A stretch of DNA of 64,000 nucleotides. Origin: a bacterium. Its GTDB lineage: Bacteria > Elusimicrobiota > Elusimicrobia > Elusimicrobiales > UBA9959. Both the position numbers and the translations under genes were made by a program. Each line of letters opens with the position of its first letter. Position 1 is the stretch's first letter. The notes below the pieces were generated by a model. It ran no database searches. It had not been told where the DNA came from and saw nothing but the letters and a program-made list of their open reading frames with translations. The stretch spans positions 36,481-100,480 of the forward strand of contig JAJZPL010000009.1 in the NCBI GenBank assembly GCA_021811185.1, given 5' to 3'. Of the stretch, positions 1-8,339 are shown piece by piece.

Positions 1-938
1 GTGACCACCGGGTTCCAGCTGTTGCCCTGGCTCACGTCAACGGGAATGCCGCCCGTGTCCCACAGCACGGCGCCCACAGAGCTTATATGCTGCGCGTAAA
101 GGTCCGTGCTGCCGTTGCGGCCGTCTTCCCACACCACGAAGGCGCCGCCCAGGCCGTCGTCGGCCAGTTGGGCGTTGGCTTTGTAGCTGATGGCGTCGCT
201 GGCCTGCACGTCGTCGGGCCAGGAGGCGCCGTCGGCGTTGAACCTGCGCACCACGATGCCTTTATCGCCGTTATGCAGGTGGCGGAAAGCCGCCAGCACG
301 CCGCCGGCGCCGGAGGGGGCCAGCACGGGGTCCAGGTACCGTTCGTTCCCGTCCCTGTCCCCCAGGACATTAGTCCAGCGCAGCCCGGAGGTCCCTATTT
401 CCGCCACGCCCACGTAAGTGGTCTTAACGGCGGGGTCGTAATCTTCCCAGGCAAGCGCGGCGGAGTCTCCTTCGGCGGCTATCATAACGTTCTTGTCCCG
501 GTTCACTTTGGAGATGCCGTGGACCCGGGCTTTCATGGGTAGCTGGTCGCCGTCGGCGTCCAGGACGGCGGCGTTAAGGCTGAAGGAGCCCAGCAGGTAT
601 TCGTCCCAGGAAGCGAACACGTTGGCGGAGGAAACGGCCACCCTGGCCTCGAACTGCAGGGGCCGGCGGGTTTCGGCGGCCGCGGGCGAAGCCTTCCAGA
701 GTTCCCGGCCGGTCTCGTCCACGGCGGTTATATGGACCGCGGAGCTGGTGCTCCCGGTGATCGAGGTCCACGCGAAGATGGACCGCCCGGTGCCGGGCTC
801 GTACTCCACGTCGAAAGCCGGTTCGTCCCTAAGCCCGTCCGCCACCAGCAGCCCCCGGTTCACCGGCGCTTTCTCTATAAGCCCATGGAAGCACCCGCTC
901 AGCAGCAGCGCCGCCCCCGCCAGAATAAATTTTCTCAT
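1..938 (-). CDS. Secreted lipoprotein with propeller-type repeats (partial, runs off left edge)
   Basis: The frame is open from an ATG at 938 to the window edge, giving 312 codons without a stop, so the C-terminus is missing. The N-terminus reads MRKFILAGAALLLSGCF, a signal peptide with a lipobox (LSGC), which predicts a lipid-anchored envelope protein. Segments such as AFVVWEDGRNGSTDLYAQ and FASWDEYLLGS recall the repeating 'WEDxRNGxxDIYAQ' blades of beta-propeller-like secreted proteins. A GGGACGGAG ribosome site precedes the ATG and a TATTATAT box lies about 30 bp upstream. No specific function can be assigned. The lipoprotein call is firm; the propeller call is an inference from repeat style. 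Confidence 0.75.
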   Translation of the reverse strand, partial: MRKFILAGAALLLSGCFHGLIEKAPVNRGLLVADGLRDEPAFDVEYEPGTGRSIFAWTSITGSTSSAVHITAVDETGRELWKASPAAAETRRPLQFEARVAVSSANVFASWDEYLLGSFSLNAAVLDADGDQLPMKARVHGISKVNRDKNVMIAAEGDSAALAWEDYDPAVKTTYVGVAEIGTSGLRWTNVLGDRDGNERYLDPVLAPSGAGGVLAAFRHLHNGDKGIVVRRFNADGASWPDDVQASDAISYKANAQLADDGLGGAFVVWEDGRNGSTDLYAQHISSVGAVLWDTGGIPVDVSQGNSWNPVV

Positions 939-1126
939 GCCGTCTCCGTCCCTTATCCTGTTTCTACGCATATAATACAATACTTCCCTTTCCTCTTCAC
1001 GTCCGGGCAGCGGAGCTTTCGGAAGATTAAAATCTTTTAATGTTGTTTTAAGGCTAGTTTAATGGGGGCAGTGCTAGACTATGGGTATAGAAGTTGCCAG
1101 TCAATATCGCCAGAGGAGACACTAAA

Positions 1127-1534
1127 ATGAAAAAGTACATACTCGCAGCCGTAACTCTCGCCGCTTTCACCGGAATGAGCTTCGCCCAGAACGCCCCCGC
1201 TGCCGCCCCCGCGGCCGCCCCGGCCAAGGTGGAGAAGCCCGTTGCCAAGAAGCACGAGATGAAGAAAGCCGAGATCACCATGGGTGTGATCACCGCCGTC
1301 GACGCAGCCGCCAAGACGATCACCGTAAAGAACAACAAAGGCGTGGAGAAGCAGTTCACGCTCGAGTCCGTCGGCACCCTTGCCCAGGGCGTTAAAGTGA
1401 AAGTCGCCGTAAAAGACGGCAAGACCACCGTTAAAGAGATAAAAGAGCACAAGGGCAAGCACGAAACCAAGAAGCACGAGAAGAAAGCCGAGGCCCCCAA
1501 AGCCGAAGCCGCTCCTGCCGCCGCCACCAAATAA
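1127..1534 (+). CDS. Small secreted Lys/Ala-rich protein with DUF5666-like core
   Basis: This 135-residue protein starts at ATG 1127, preceded by AGAGGAG; an upstream TTG in the same frame has no ribosome site. It has a clear signal peptide (MKKYILAAVTLAAFTGMSFA) followed by an Ala/Pro-rich linker. A short core (about 55-110) of the pattern 'GVITAVDAAAKTITVKN...V..G.KVKVAVKDG' resembles the OB-like DUF5666 repeat. The tail is Lys/Glu/His-rich (KGKHETKKHEKK). It is a single-gene transcript with its own terminator. The function is unknown; the basic tail suggests periplasmic binding to something acidic, which is a guess. Confidence 0.75.
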   Translation: MKKYILAAVTLAAFTGMSFAQNAPAAAPAAAPAKVEKPVAKKHEMKKAEITMGVITAVDAAAKTITVKNNKGVEKQFTLESVGTLAQGVKVKVAVKDGKTTVKEIKEHKGKHETKKHEKKAEAPKAEAAPAAATK

Positions 1535-1555
1535 TAGCAGCAGGCATAACAAATA

Positions 1556-1590
1556 AACCGCCCGGGACAGCCCGGGCGGTTTTCTTTTCC
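1556..1590 (+). terminator. Rho-independent terminator
   Basis: A perfect 9-bp stem (CCGCCCGGG 1558-1566, CCCGGGCGG 1571-1579) with a four-base loop is followed by TTTTCTTTT. It lies 24 bp after the stop of the small secreted protein. Confidence 0.9.
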
Positions 1591-1610
1591 CCTCCCGTAC
1601 TCCGCGTCAT

Positions 1611-1640
1611 AAAAAAAGGGCCGGCAGTTAAGCCGGCCCC
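1611..1640 (-). terminator. Rho-independent terminator of the first clostripain gene
   Basis: Read on the minus strand, GGGCCGGC (1639-1632), a six-base loop and GCCGGCCC (1625-1618) are followed by seven T. It sits 20 bp beyond the protease stop codon. An almost identical hairpin ends the neighbouring paralogue at 3147-3180, so gene and terminator may have been duplicated together. Confidence 0.9.
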
Positions 1641-1659
1641 CTTTTAAGCCCTTTATTCC

Positions 1660-2979
1660 TCAGGGCTGGTTCATCCAGAGAGCGAACTCGTCCCACTGGG
1701 AGGCCTTGGCCCACTGGAGGTCGGTGTAGCCGGCTCCCAAGGCGGCCTTGGGGAAGTAGGCCGCTATGCCCTTGGAGAGGGTGTATTCCTTGGCTTCGCT
1801 CCAGTAGCTGGCTTTCGCGTCGCGGGAGCGGCTGAGCAGCACAAGGTCCTTGGTGATGAAGGTCAGCAGGGCCTGGCCCTTCGCCTTAACGTCCGCGCTC
1901 TTGGTGCCCTCGACCACGCGGCGGACGAAGTCGCCCAAATCGCGGTTCTCGTCGTAAGCGTAGTTGATCGTGGCGTCGCGGGAAGTTTTGGCCAGCTCCT
2001 TCTCACCGGCGGCCATCACGGCGGCGCCGAAGGCGTCGGTAAGGGCCGGCAGCCGGCCCATAGAGGAGGCCTTCACCAGGCTCTGGGTGTAGCCGCCGTC
2101 GATAGAGTCGTAGTGGTTGCCGTAGCCGTTCACCGCGGCTTTGCCCACTTCCATCGCGGACATAGCGGGGTTGGCCACCACGGGGCCCAGGAACAGGTCG
2201 TAGGTGTAGCCGTCGCCGGGCTCGGTCTCTTCGGAGGCCACGATGTAGTCCACGCTGTCCTTGAATTCATAGTTCACTTCGGCCATCTGCATCAGGCAGG
2301 CGTCGGTGCCGATCACGTCGGTCTTGCCCAGGGCTTTCATGATCTGGCCCATCTGGGGGGTGTTGATGTGGTTGCCGCTCTGCTCGTCATAGGAGATGCC
2401 CTTGGTGATGATGCGCTTGCCGTCCTTGGTCCAGCCGGCGCCGTGGTTCCACAAGATCAGCATGTAATGTTTGGCAGGGTAGGCTTTTTTGGCCCATTTG
2501 GCGAAATCTATCACGCTCTGGTAGGACCCCATGTCCACCTCGCCCAGGTCAGCCAGGACCGGGGAATTGACCTTTTCGGTATCAGTGTCCTTGGCTATGA
2601 GGTAGCGGCGCACGCCTTTCCAGTCGCCGTCGCTTTCGTCGTAACCGTCTATGCGGCCGGCTTCCACCACGATATTGACCTTTTCGGTGGAGCCGATCTT
2701 CTCCATCTCGTTCATGTCCTTAAGGAGGTAGGGCTCCAGGTCGTTCTTGCCGTTCCCGAAAACCATGATGGTCCATTCGGCGGGGTCGAAAGTGTTGTGC
2801 AGCCAGCTGGCCAGGTTCTTGTCCTGGCTGACTTCCGGAGCTGCGTCCATGCCGGCGAGCTGTTCCTTGATGTTCAGCCCTCCGCCAACGCCGTCGAAAT
2901 CCACCGTAGAGCCCTGGGCCGAGGCAACCGAGGCGAACAACGAAACGGCCATAACGGAAAGGTATATCTTGCGTATCAT
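1660..2979 (-). CDS. Clostripain-family (C11) cysteine peptidase, secreted
   Basis: The protein is 439 residues from ATG 2979, which has a good GGAGG site; an upstream in-frame start lacks one. A signal peptide (MIRKIYLSVMAVSLFASVASA) is followed by a C11 domain. The catalytic His lies in ILWNHGAGW and the catalytic Cys in GTDACLMQM. The family cleaves after basic residues and usually matures by self-cleavage. The blocks EWTIMVFGNGKNDLEPY and SEETEPGDGYTYD are shared almost word for word with the next gene, so the two are paralogues in tandem. The protein is probably exported to the periplasm or outside. Its substrate is unknown. Confidence 0.9.
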   Translation of the reverse strand: MIRKIYLSVMAVSLFASVASAQGSTVDFDGVGGGLNIKEQLAGMDAAPEVSQDKNLASWLHNTFDPAEWTIMVFGNGKNDLEPYLLKDMNEMEKIGSTEKVNIVVEAGRIDGYDESDGDWKGVRRYLIAKDTDTEKVNSPVLADLGEVDMGSYQSVIDFAKWAKKAYPAKHYMLILWNHGAGWTKDGKRIITKGISYDEQSGNHINTPQMGQIMKALGKTDVIGTDACLMQMAEVNYEFKDSVDYIVASEETEPGDGYTYDLFLGPVVANPAMSAMEVGKAAVNGYGNHYDSIDGGYTQSLVKASSMGRLPALTDAFGAAVMAAGEKELAKTSRDATINYAYDENRDLGDFVRRVVEGTKSADVKAKGQALLTFITKDLVLLSRSRDAKASYWSEAKEYTLSKGIAAYFPKAALGAGYTDLQWAKASQWDEFALWMNQP

Positions 2980-3069
2980 GGAGACCTCCGTGCTTTTTTC
3001 GAAGAAGTTCATACCAATAGTTTAACCCTATCCCCGCTTTTCCACAAGGGACCCGGGACCCGCCCAATA

Positions 3070-3087
3070 CTGGGCCCAAGGGCCCAG
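3070..3087. repeat. Short palindrome next to the REP-like element
   Basis: CTGGGCCC and GGGCCCAG form a perfect 8-bp inverted repeat with an AA loop. It lies directly beside the longer palindrome at 3091-3147, and there is no T-run, so it is not an obvious terminator. It may be part of the same repeat element. Confidence 0.5.
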
Positions 3088-3090
3088 ACA

Positions 3091-3147
3091 AAAATAATGG
3101 GGACAGGCTACTTTATTAAAAATAAAGTAGCCTGTCCCCATTATTTT
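3091..3147. repeat. REP-like perfect 27-bp inverted repeat
   Basis: Arms at 3091-3117 and 3121-3147 are perfect reverse complements separated only by AAA. The arm contains GGGGACAGGCTACTTTATT. Near-perfect palindromes with a 'GGGGACAGG' core recur in many bacterial genomes and are typical of REP elements moved by Y1 (RAYT) transposases. No transposase is in the window. It lies between the two protease genes, just before the terminator of the second. Confidence 0.75.
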
Positions 3148-3180
3148 AAAAAAGAAGGGCCGGCGGTTAAGCCGGCCCTT
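3147..3180 (-). terminator. Rho-independent terminator of the second clostripain gene
   Basis: On the minus strand GGGCCGGC (3178-3171) pairs with GCCGGCCC (3164-3157), followed by TTCTTTTTT. It abuts the REP-like palindrome. Confidence 0.88.
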
Positions 3181-3199
3181 CCGTCAGCGTGGTTAACGC

Positions 3200-4456
3200 T
3201 TATTTCGCCGAGTACCAGGCGATGAACTCGTCCCACTGGGTCGCGTTGGCCCAAGCCAGAGCGTTGTAGGCGGAGTTGGTGTAGTTAGGCATATAGATCG
3301 CCAGGCCGTGCGAGTTCGCGTAGTTAGCGTTCGCGCGGTTGAGAAGCACCAGGTCGCCGGTCAGGTAGGTCTGCAGGGCCTTCGCGGTGGCCTTCACGTT
3401 CGCGTCCTTGGAGGAAGCGGCGTAGAGGCTCAGGAAGTGCCACAGGTCCTTGTTCTCGGCGTAGGCATAAGCCTGCGCGCTGCTCATGGCGCTCTTGATC
3501 AGGGCTTTTTCGTTGGCGGCCATGGCGGCTTTAACGAAGGCGTTGACCGGGGCCACGAGGCCGTTGAGCTTGGCGGAATCGACAAGGCTCTGGGTGTGGT
3601 CCTGGGTGCCGTAATGGTCGGCATAGGCGTTCACGGCCAGTTTGCCGAGTTCCATGGCGCTCATGGTGGGCTTCTTCACGAGGGGTCCGAGCAGCAGGTC
3701 GTAGGTGTAGCCGTCGCCGGGTTCGGTCTCTTCGGAACCGACTATGTAGTTAACGTAGTCTTTGATCTCGTAGTCGACTTCGGGCATCTGCATCAGGCAG
3801 GCGTCGGAGCCATACACGTCGATCTTGCCGATAGCCTTCATCATCAGGCCCATCTGGGGAGTGTTGATGTGGTTGCCGGTCTCGTCGTCGTAGGAGATAC
3901 CCTTGGTAACTTCGGGGCTGCGGGATTTGATCCAGCCGGCGCCGTGGTTCCACACGACAAGCATATAATGCTTGGCGGGGTAGTTGGTCTGGGCCCATTT
4001 CACGAAGGCCACTACGTTCTTGTAGTCGCCCATGTCGGACTTGCCCAAGTTCTGGAGGATGGGGGAGGTGACCTTGTTGGTGTCGGCGTCCTTCTTAATA
4101 AGGAAGCGGGCCGTGCCGGTCCAGGGAAGCGTGCCGTAGCCGGCGATCAGGCCGGTCTCGGTGACCACGTTCACTTTATCGGTGGAGCCGATCTTCTCCA
4201 TCTCGTTCATATCTTTGAGGGCGTACGGCTCAAGGTTGTTTTTGCCGTTCACGTAGACCATGATGGTCCATTCTTTGTCAACCTTGCTGGAAACGGCCTT
4301 ATCTTCAACGATAACGGCCGAGGGCACGTTAAGGTCGAGGTTGGCTATTTCATCCTGCAGGTTGGTGTTGTTGATGGTGTCGAAGCTGACGGCAGCGGAC
4401 ACCAGGGTGGATACTGACGCGATTATCGCGAGGGATGCGGCTATCTTCCTTAACAT
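3200..4456 (-). CDS. Clostripain-family (C11) cysteine peptidase, secreted (paralogue)
   Basis: The protein is 418 residues from ATG 4456, which has a strong GGGAGGAAGTA site in front; upstream in-frame codons lack such a site. A signal peptide (MLRKIAASLAIIASVSTLVSA) leads into a C11 domain with catalytic His in VVWNHGAGW and catalytic Cys in GSDACLMQM. It closely resembles the gene at 1660-2979 along its whole length, which indicates a tandem duplication. The gene has its own terminator and a 290-bp upstream region, so it is probably a single transcription unit. The substrate is unknown; extracellular protein degradation is a reasonable guess. Confidence 0.9.
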   Translation of the reverse strand: MLRKIAASLAIIASVSTLVSAAVSFDTINNTNLQDEIANLDLNVPSAVIVEDKAVSSKVDKEWTIMVYVNGKNNLEPYALKDMNEMEKIGSTDKVNVVTETGLIAGYGTLPWTGTARFLIKKDADTNKVTSPILQNLGKSDMGDYKNVVAFVKWAQTNYPAKHYMLVVWNHGAGWIKSRSPEVTKGISYDDETGNHINTPQMGLMMKAIGKIDVYGSDACLMQMPEVDYEIKDYVNYIVGSEETEPGDGYTYDLLLGPLVKKPTMSAMELGKLAVNAYADHYGTQDHTQSLVDSAKLNGLVAPVNAFVKAAMAANEKALIKSAMSSAQAYAYAENKDLWHFLSLYAASSKDANVKATAKALQTYLTGDLVLLNRANANYANSHGLAIYMPNYTNSAYNALAWANATQWDEFIAWYSAK

Positions 4457-4576
4457 TACTTCCTCCCGTACTGCGGTTTGGTCTGGCGCCTGGTCTGGAG
4501 GCGCTATGCTCACTTTTATAGTTTAAGCACTTACCTGATTATAATCAAGAACAAAGGACCTAGTCAAGTACTAGTC

Positions 4577-4646
4577 TTTGTGCCTATTGCTTTTTGGGCC
4601 CTAAGGCCCATGGACTTGTCAAGGCTTCATTGGAGAAAGGCACAAA
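4577..4646. repeat. Nested inverted repeats in a protease-kinase intergenic gap
   Basis: TTTGTGCCT (4577-4585) and AGGCACAAA (4638-4646) are perfect inverted arms enclosing GGGCCCTAAGGCCCA, which forms a second small hairpin. Just before it, ACCTAGT and ACTAGT also pair. The whole gap from 4457 to 4745 has no gene I can support; these palindromes are its only visible structure. Confidence 0.5.
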
Positions 4647-4745
4647 AAAAGATCGCCACATACAGAACTATTTTTTTACCACGCCCGCGCCGCGGCGCGC
4701 CTAAAGGCCCAAAGAGTGGGCACTATGGGGCAAACGCGCCGGCGC

Positions 4746-6761
4746 CTATTTCAGCAGCGCGTTGACCTTTTGAACGATGGCCTGGGGGCTGAACGGCTTC
4801 TCTATGAATTCAGCCCTCGCGCCGAGCTTCTCCCTGAACTCCTCCTCTTTCTCCAGGTATCCGGACATGCAGATCACCTTGATGCCGGGATATTTAGCCA
4901 GGACCGCCAGGGTAAGCTCCACCCCGTCCATCGCCGGCATGGCCATGTCGGTAAGCAGCAGGCCCACCGGCTGGCCGCCCTCCGCCAGCAGCCGCAGGGC
5001 TTCCTTGCCGTCCGCGGCCTCCTGCACGGAATACCCGGCGGAAGCGAGTATCCTTTTGGCGATCTTCCGCATCTGCTCGTCGTCTTCCACGACCAGGATG
5101 CCGCCTTTGCCGGTTACGGCCCTGGTTTGGGCGGCGGGCTGTTCGCGCTCCACCCCGCCTTCCGCCAGCGGGAAGCAGAGGCGGAAGACCGAACCGGCCC
5201 CCGGGGAACTTTCAACCATGATATCCCCGCCGCTCTGCTTGACTATCCCGTAGACGGTGGAAAGCCCCAGGCCGACCCCCTTGCCGGGCTCTTTCGTGGT
5301 AAAGAAGGGCTCGAATATTTTTTTCTGGGTCGCTTCGTCCATTCCTGCCCCGCTGTCTTTCACGCTCAGCGCTATATACCGCCCTGCGGGAACTGCCCCG
5401 CTCACGGCCTGTGCCGGGGCCTTAAGGTCCAGCAGCGCGGTCTCTATGCGGATGTCGCCGCCCATAGGCATGGCGTCGCGGGCGTTCAGGACGAGGTTCA
5501 GGATAACCTGCTCCAGCTGGCCGGGGTCCACCTTGACCGGGCCCACGACCGGGCCGAGCGCGGCTTCCAGGCGCACGTTCTCCCCTATAACCCGCTTCAG
5601 CATCCTCTGCATTTCCGAAACTATAACGTTTATATCTATGACCTTGGGCTCCATCACCTGCTTCCGGCTGAACGCCAGGAGTTTGCGCACCAGGGCGGCG
5701 GCGTGGTCCGCGGCCTTCACTATTTCAGTTATATCCTCCAGCCTGGCGTCGCCCGGGGCCAGGCTTTTGCCGAGGAAATCGGCGTAGGCCAGGATGGGCC
5801 CAAGCAGGTTGTTCAGGTCGTGCGCCACCCCGCCGGCCAGCCGGCCCATGGAGTCCAGCTTCTGGCTGCGCCGCAGCCGCTCTTCGCTCTCCAGTAGTTT
5901 TTTTTCCGCCAGTTTACGCTCGGTAATATCCTGCAGGACCCCCACCACCATGGCCGGGGCGCCGTCGGGCCCCGAAACCAGTTCCCCCTTGGAATAAATA
6001 TCGCGTATCTCTCCGGTGTCCGTTTTTTTTACCCGGAATTCCTCGCTGTAGCCGCCTTCGCCGCGGATCAGCCCTTTCATGGCCCGGTCCAGGGCGGGCC
6101 TGTACTCCTCCAGCACGCTTTCCTGCACCTCGGCCAGCGGCAGCCTGGAGGCGGCAGGCCTGAGCCCGTAGATGCGGAAGGCCTCTTCCGAAGCCCAGAT
6201 ATCCCCGGTGCGCAGGTCCAGCTCCCAGTTGCCCACCTGCGCGATAGCCTGCGCCCGCTTGAGCCGCCTCTCGCTCAGGGACAGCTTTTCAAGCGCCCGT
6301 TCCAACTCGGCCTCTTTAGCCCGAAGCTTGCGGGTAAGGATCGTAAGATATTCGTTGTCTAAAACGCTCCCGGCTTCGTCCGGCGGGCCGCCGGCGCCCT
6401 GCGCCAGCGCCTCCGCCACGGCCGCCAGCAGGTCCGCGGCCTCGAAAGGCTTGCGTATGTACCTGGCGGCGCCCAGGCCGAGCGCCAGGGCCTCTTCGTC
6501 CTTCTCGGAATTCGTGGCGGTGAAAAGGATTAACGGTATCCGTTTGAGTTCGGGGTCGGCTTTCAGCAGGCGGCAGAGCATGAAGCCGTCCATCTCCGGC
6601 ATCATCACGTCGGAGAGGATAAGGTCCGGCCGGGAAAGCCTGGCCTTCTCCAGCGCCTCGCGGCCGTTGCCGGCCAGTTCCGTCCCGTAACCCTTCCTCT
6701 TCAGGGTCAGTTCCAGCGCCTCCCTGTTGCCCAGGTCGTCTTCCACGATCAGTATTTTCAT
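4746..6761 (-). CDS. Hybrid sensor histidine kinase (REC-PAS-HisKA-HATPase-REC)
   Basis: The protein is 671 residues. An N-terminal receiver (1-120) has the acidic pair D8-D9, phosphoacceptor D51 and a KPF loop. A coiled-coil linker and PAS/PAC domain (about 165-285, ending 'VGVLQDITERK') follow. The HisKA dimerisation helix has His314 in GGVAHDLNNLLG. The ATPase has DSGAGMDEAT and GLGLSTVYGIVKQSGG. A C-terminal receiver (about 553-671) has LLTDMAMPAMDG. There is no transmembrane segment, so it is cytosolic. It lies 25 bp after lnt in the same direction, so it may be cotranscribed with secA and lnt. The signal and output are unknown. Confidence 0.92.
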   Translation of the reverse strand: MKILIVEDDLGNREALELTLKRKGYGTELAGNGREALEKARLSRPDLILSDVMMPEMDGFMLCRLLKADPELKRIPLILFTATNSEKDEEALALGLGAARYIRKPFEAADLLAAVAEALAQGAGGPPDEAGSVLDNEYLTILTRKLRAKEAELERALEKLSLSERRLKRAQAIAQVGNWELDLRTGDIWASEEAFRIYGLRPAASRLPLAEVQESVLEEYRPALDRAMKGLIRGEGGYSEEFRVKKTDTGEIRDIYSKGELVSGPDGAPAMVVGVLQDITERKLAEKKLLESEERLRRSQKLDSMGRLAGGVAHDLNNLLGPILAYADFLGKSLAPGDARLEDITEIVKAADHAAALVRKLLAFSRKQVMEPKVIDINVIVSEMQRMLKRVIGENVRLEAALGPVVGPVKVDPGQLEQVILNLVLNARDAMPMGGDIRIETALLDLKAPAQAVSGAVPAGRYIALSVKDSGAGMDEATQKKIFEPFFTTKEPGKGVGLGLSTVYGIVKQSGGDIMVESSPGAGSVFRLCFPLAEGGVEREQPAAQTRAVTGKGGILVVEDDEQMRKIAKRILASAGYSVQEAADGKEALRLLAEGGQPVGLLLTDMAMPAMDGVELTLAVLAKYPGIKVICMSGYLEKEEEFREKLGARAEFIEKPFSPQAIVQKVNALLK

Positions 6762-6786
6762 AAATATCCTGATTTAAACATTTTCG

Positions 6787-8322
6787 TCAGACAAAAAGAA
6801 CAGCCAGCAGGAACGCGGAAACCAGCAGCAGCGCGGCCCCGGCGAACCACTTCCCGTAGTACGGGAAAATGGCCCGCTCCGAGTACACCCTGACCGGGAC
6901 CAGCAGCGCGGTCCGCTCGCCCAGAGCCGTCCTGGCCGTAACGCGGCCCCAGGGGTCTATCGCTCCGGAAATGCCGTTGTTGGCGGCGCGCAGCACCGCG
7001 CGCCGGTTCTCCACCGCCCGGAAAACGTTCGCCGCAAAATGCTGGTACGGCGCGGCCGTGTCCAGATACCAGCCGTCGTTGGTGATGTTCACGAAAAAAT
7101 CGGCCCCGTCACGGGTGTCGCCCGTGAACAGATAAGGGAAGATCGACTCGTAGCAGATGACGGCGCCGAATTTAAGCCCCTGGAACGGCATCAGCTCCTG
7201 CCGGGGCGCCCCCGGCAGGAATTCCCCCAGCGCGGCCACCGGTTTAATATATTTTCCGAGCAGGCCCCTGAGCGGAACGTATTCGCCGAACGGCACCAGC
7301 TGGCGCTTGTTGTAGGCGGCGGTTATAGCGCCGTCCTTATCCAGCAGGAAGGCCGCCACCCGGCTGCCGTCGCCTTTCGAGACGGAGCCCACCAGCGTCG
7401 CGCCTGCGGGCCGGGCCGCGGCGGTCTTCAGCCATGCGTAACAGGCCGGCTCGTCTATCCAGCAGGGCAGCGCGTTCTCCGGCCATACGGCCAGGTCCGC
7501 GCCCTTCGCCGCCGCGGCGAGCCCCTCCATGTTCCTCATGATGTTCCCGGCCTCGGCGGCGTCCCACTTGGCGTACTGGTCTATGGAAGGCTGCAGCAGG
7601 GCGGCGGTAAAAGTTAAGCGCGGCACGGCGGCATCGGCCCGGCGGAGTTCCCGCGCGCCGAAGAGCCAGATGGCGGCGAAAAGCATGAGGGCAGGCAGGA
7701 AACGGACCCCTTTCTTCCAGGCGGGGCCGTCGAGCGCGAATAACGAGCCGGCCAGCGCCCCGGTAAAACAGACGGCGGCGCCGAGGCCGTACACGCCGGT
7801 AACGGACGCCAGCTGGATCAGCGGCGTATAAGCCCATTGTGTGTAGCCCAGCATGAACCAGGGGAACCAGACCGCCTTCGCGCTCAGGTAGACCTTGCCG
7901 TACTCCAGCAGGAACCAGCCCGCGGCGAAAACGTAGGGCCAGGCCTTGAGGCCGGCCTTTTTAAGATAAAAACCGAACACGGAAACGAGCAGGAACTCGG
8001 AGGACATCAGCAGGCTGAGGAGCAGCAGCCCCAGCGCGGAAACCGCCGGCTCCACGCCGCCCGCGCGCATGGTGGGGTAGATCCAGTAAAGGATCCCGGC
8101 GTAAAAAAGGAACCCGCAGGCCAGCCCGCCGGCGGCGGCGGCCTTAAGCGTTCTTGTTTTCAGGAGGTAATACGACAAAGGCGCCAGCGCGACCCACGCC
8201 AGCCACCCCTGGTCGAACTTAGGATAACTGAGGACCAGCAGCAGGGAGGTCAGCGCCGGCAGCAGCCGGAAATAAACCGGGGCGGAAAAAGAAGAACTTC
8301 GTTTTCCGCCCCGTTCGGCCAT
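6787..8322 (-). CDS. lnt: Apolipoprotein N-acyltransferase
   Basis: The protein is 511 residues, the usual size. About six hydrophobic segments in the first 210 residues are followed by a nitrilase-type domain. The catalytic triad is visible: Glu in WPENALPCW, Lys in YNKRQLVPFGEY and Cys in VICYESIF. The enzyme adds the third acyl chain to lipoproteins in the inner membrane, which implies a diderm envelope and agrees with the lipoprotein at the left edge. It starts 17 bp after the secA stop, so the two are probably one transcript. Confidence 0.95.
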   Translation of the reverse strand: MAERGGKRSSSFSAPVYFRLLPALTSLLLVLSYPKFDQGWLAWVALAPLSYYLLKTRTLKAAAAGGLACGFLFYAGILYWIYPTMRAGGVEPAVSALGLLLLSLLMSSEFLLVSVFGFYLKKAGLKAWPYVFAAGWFLLEYGKVYLSAKAVWFPWFMLGYTQWAYTPLIQLASVTGVYGLGAAVCFTGALAGSLFALDGPAWKKGVRFLPALMLFAAIWLFGARELRRADAAVPRLTFTAALLQPSIDQYAKWDAAEAGNIMRNMEGLAAAAKGADLAVWPENALPCWIDEPACYAWLKTAAARPAGATLVGSVSKGDGSRVAAFLLDKDGAITAAYNKRQLVPFGEYVPLRGLLGKYIKPVAALGEFLPGAPRQELMPFQGLKFGAVICYESIFPYLFTGDTRDGADFFVNITNDGWYLDTAAPYQHFAANVFRAVENRRAVLRAANNGISGAIDPWGRVTARTALGERTALLVPVRVYSERAIFPYYGKWFAGAALLLVSAFLLAVLFV

Positions 8323-8339
8323 GGTTTTTACCTTGCTGT

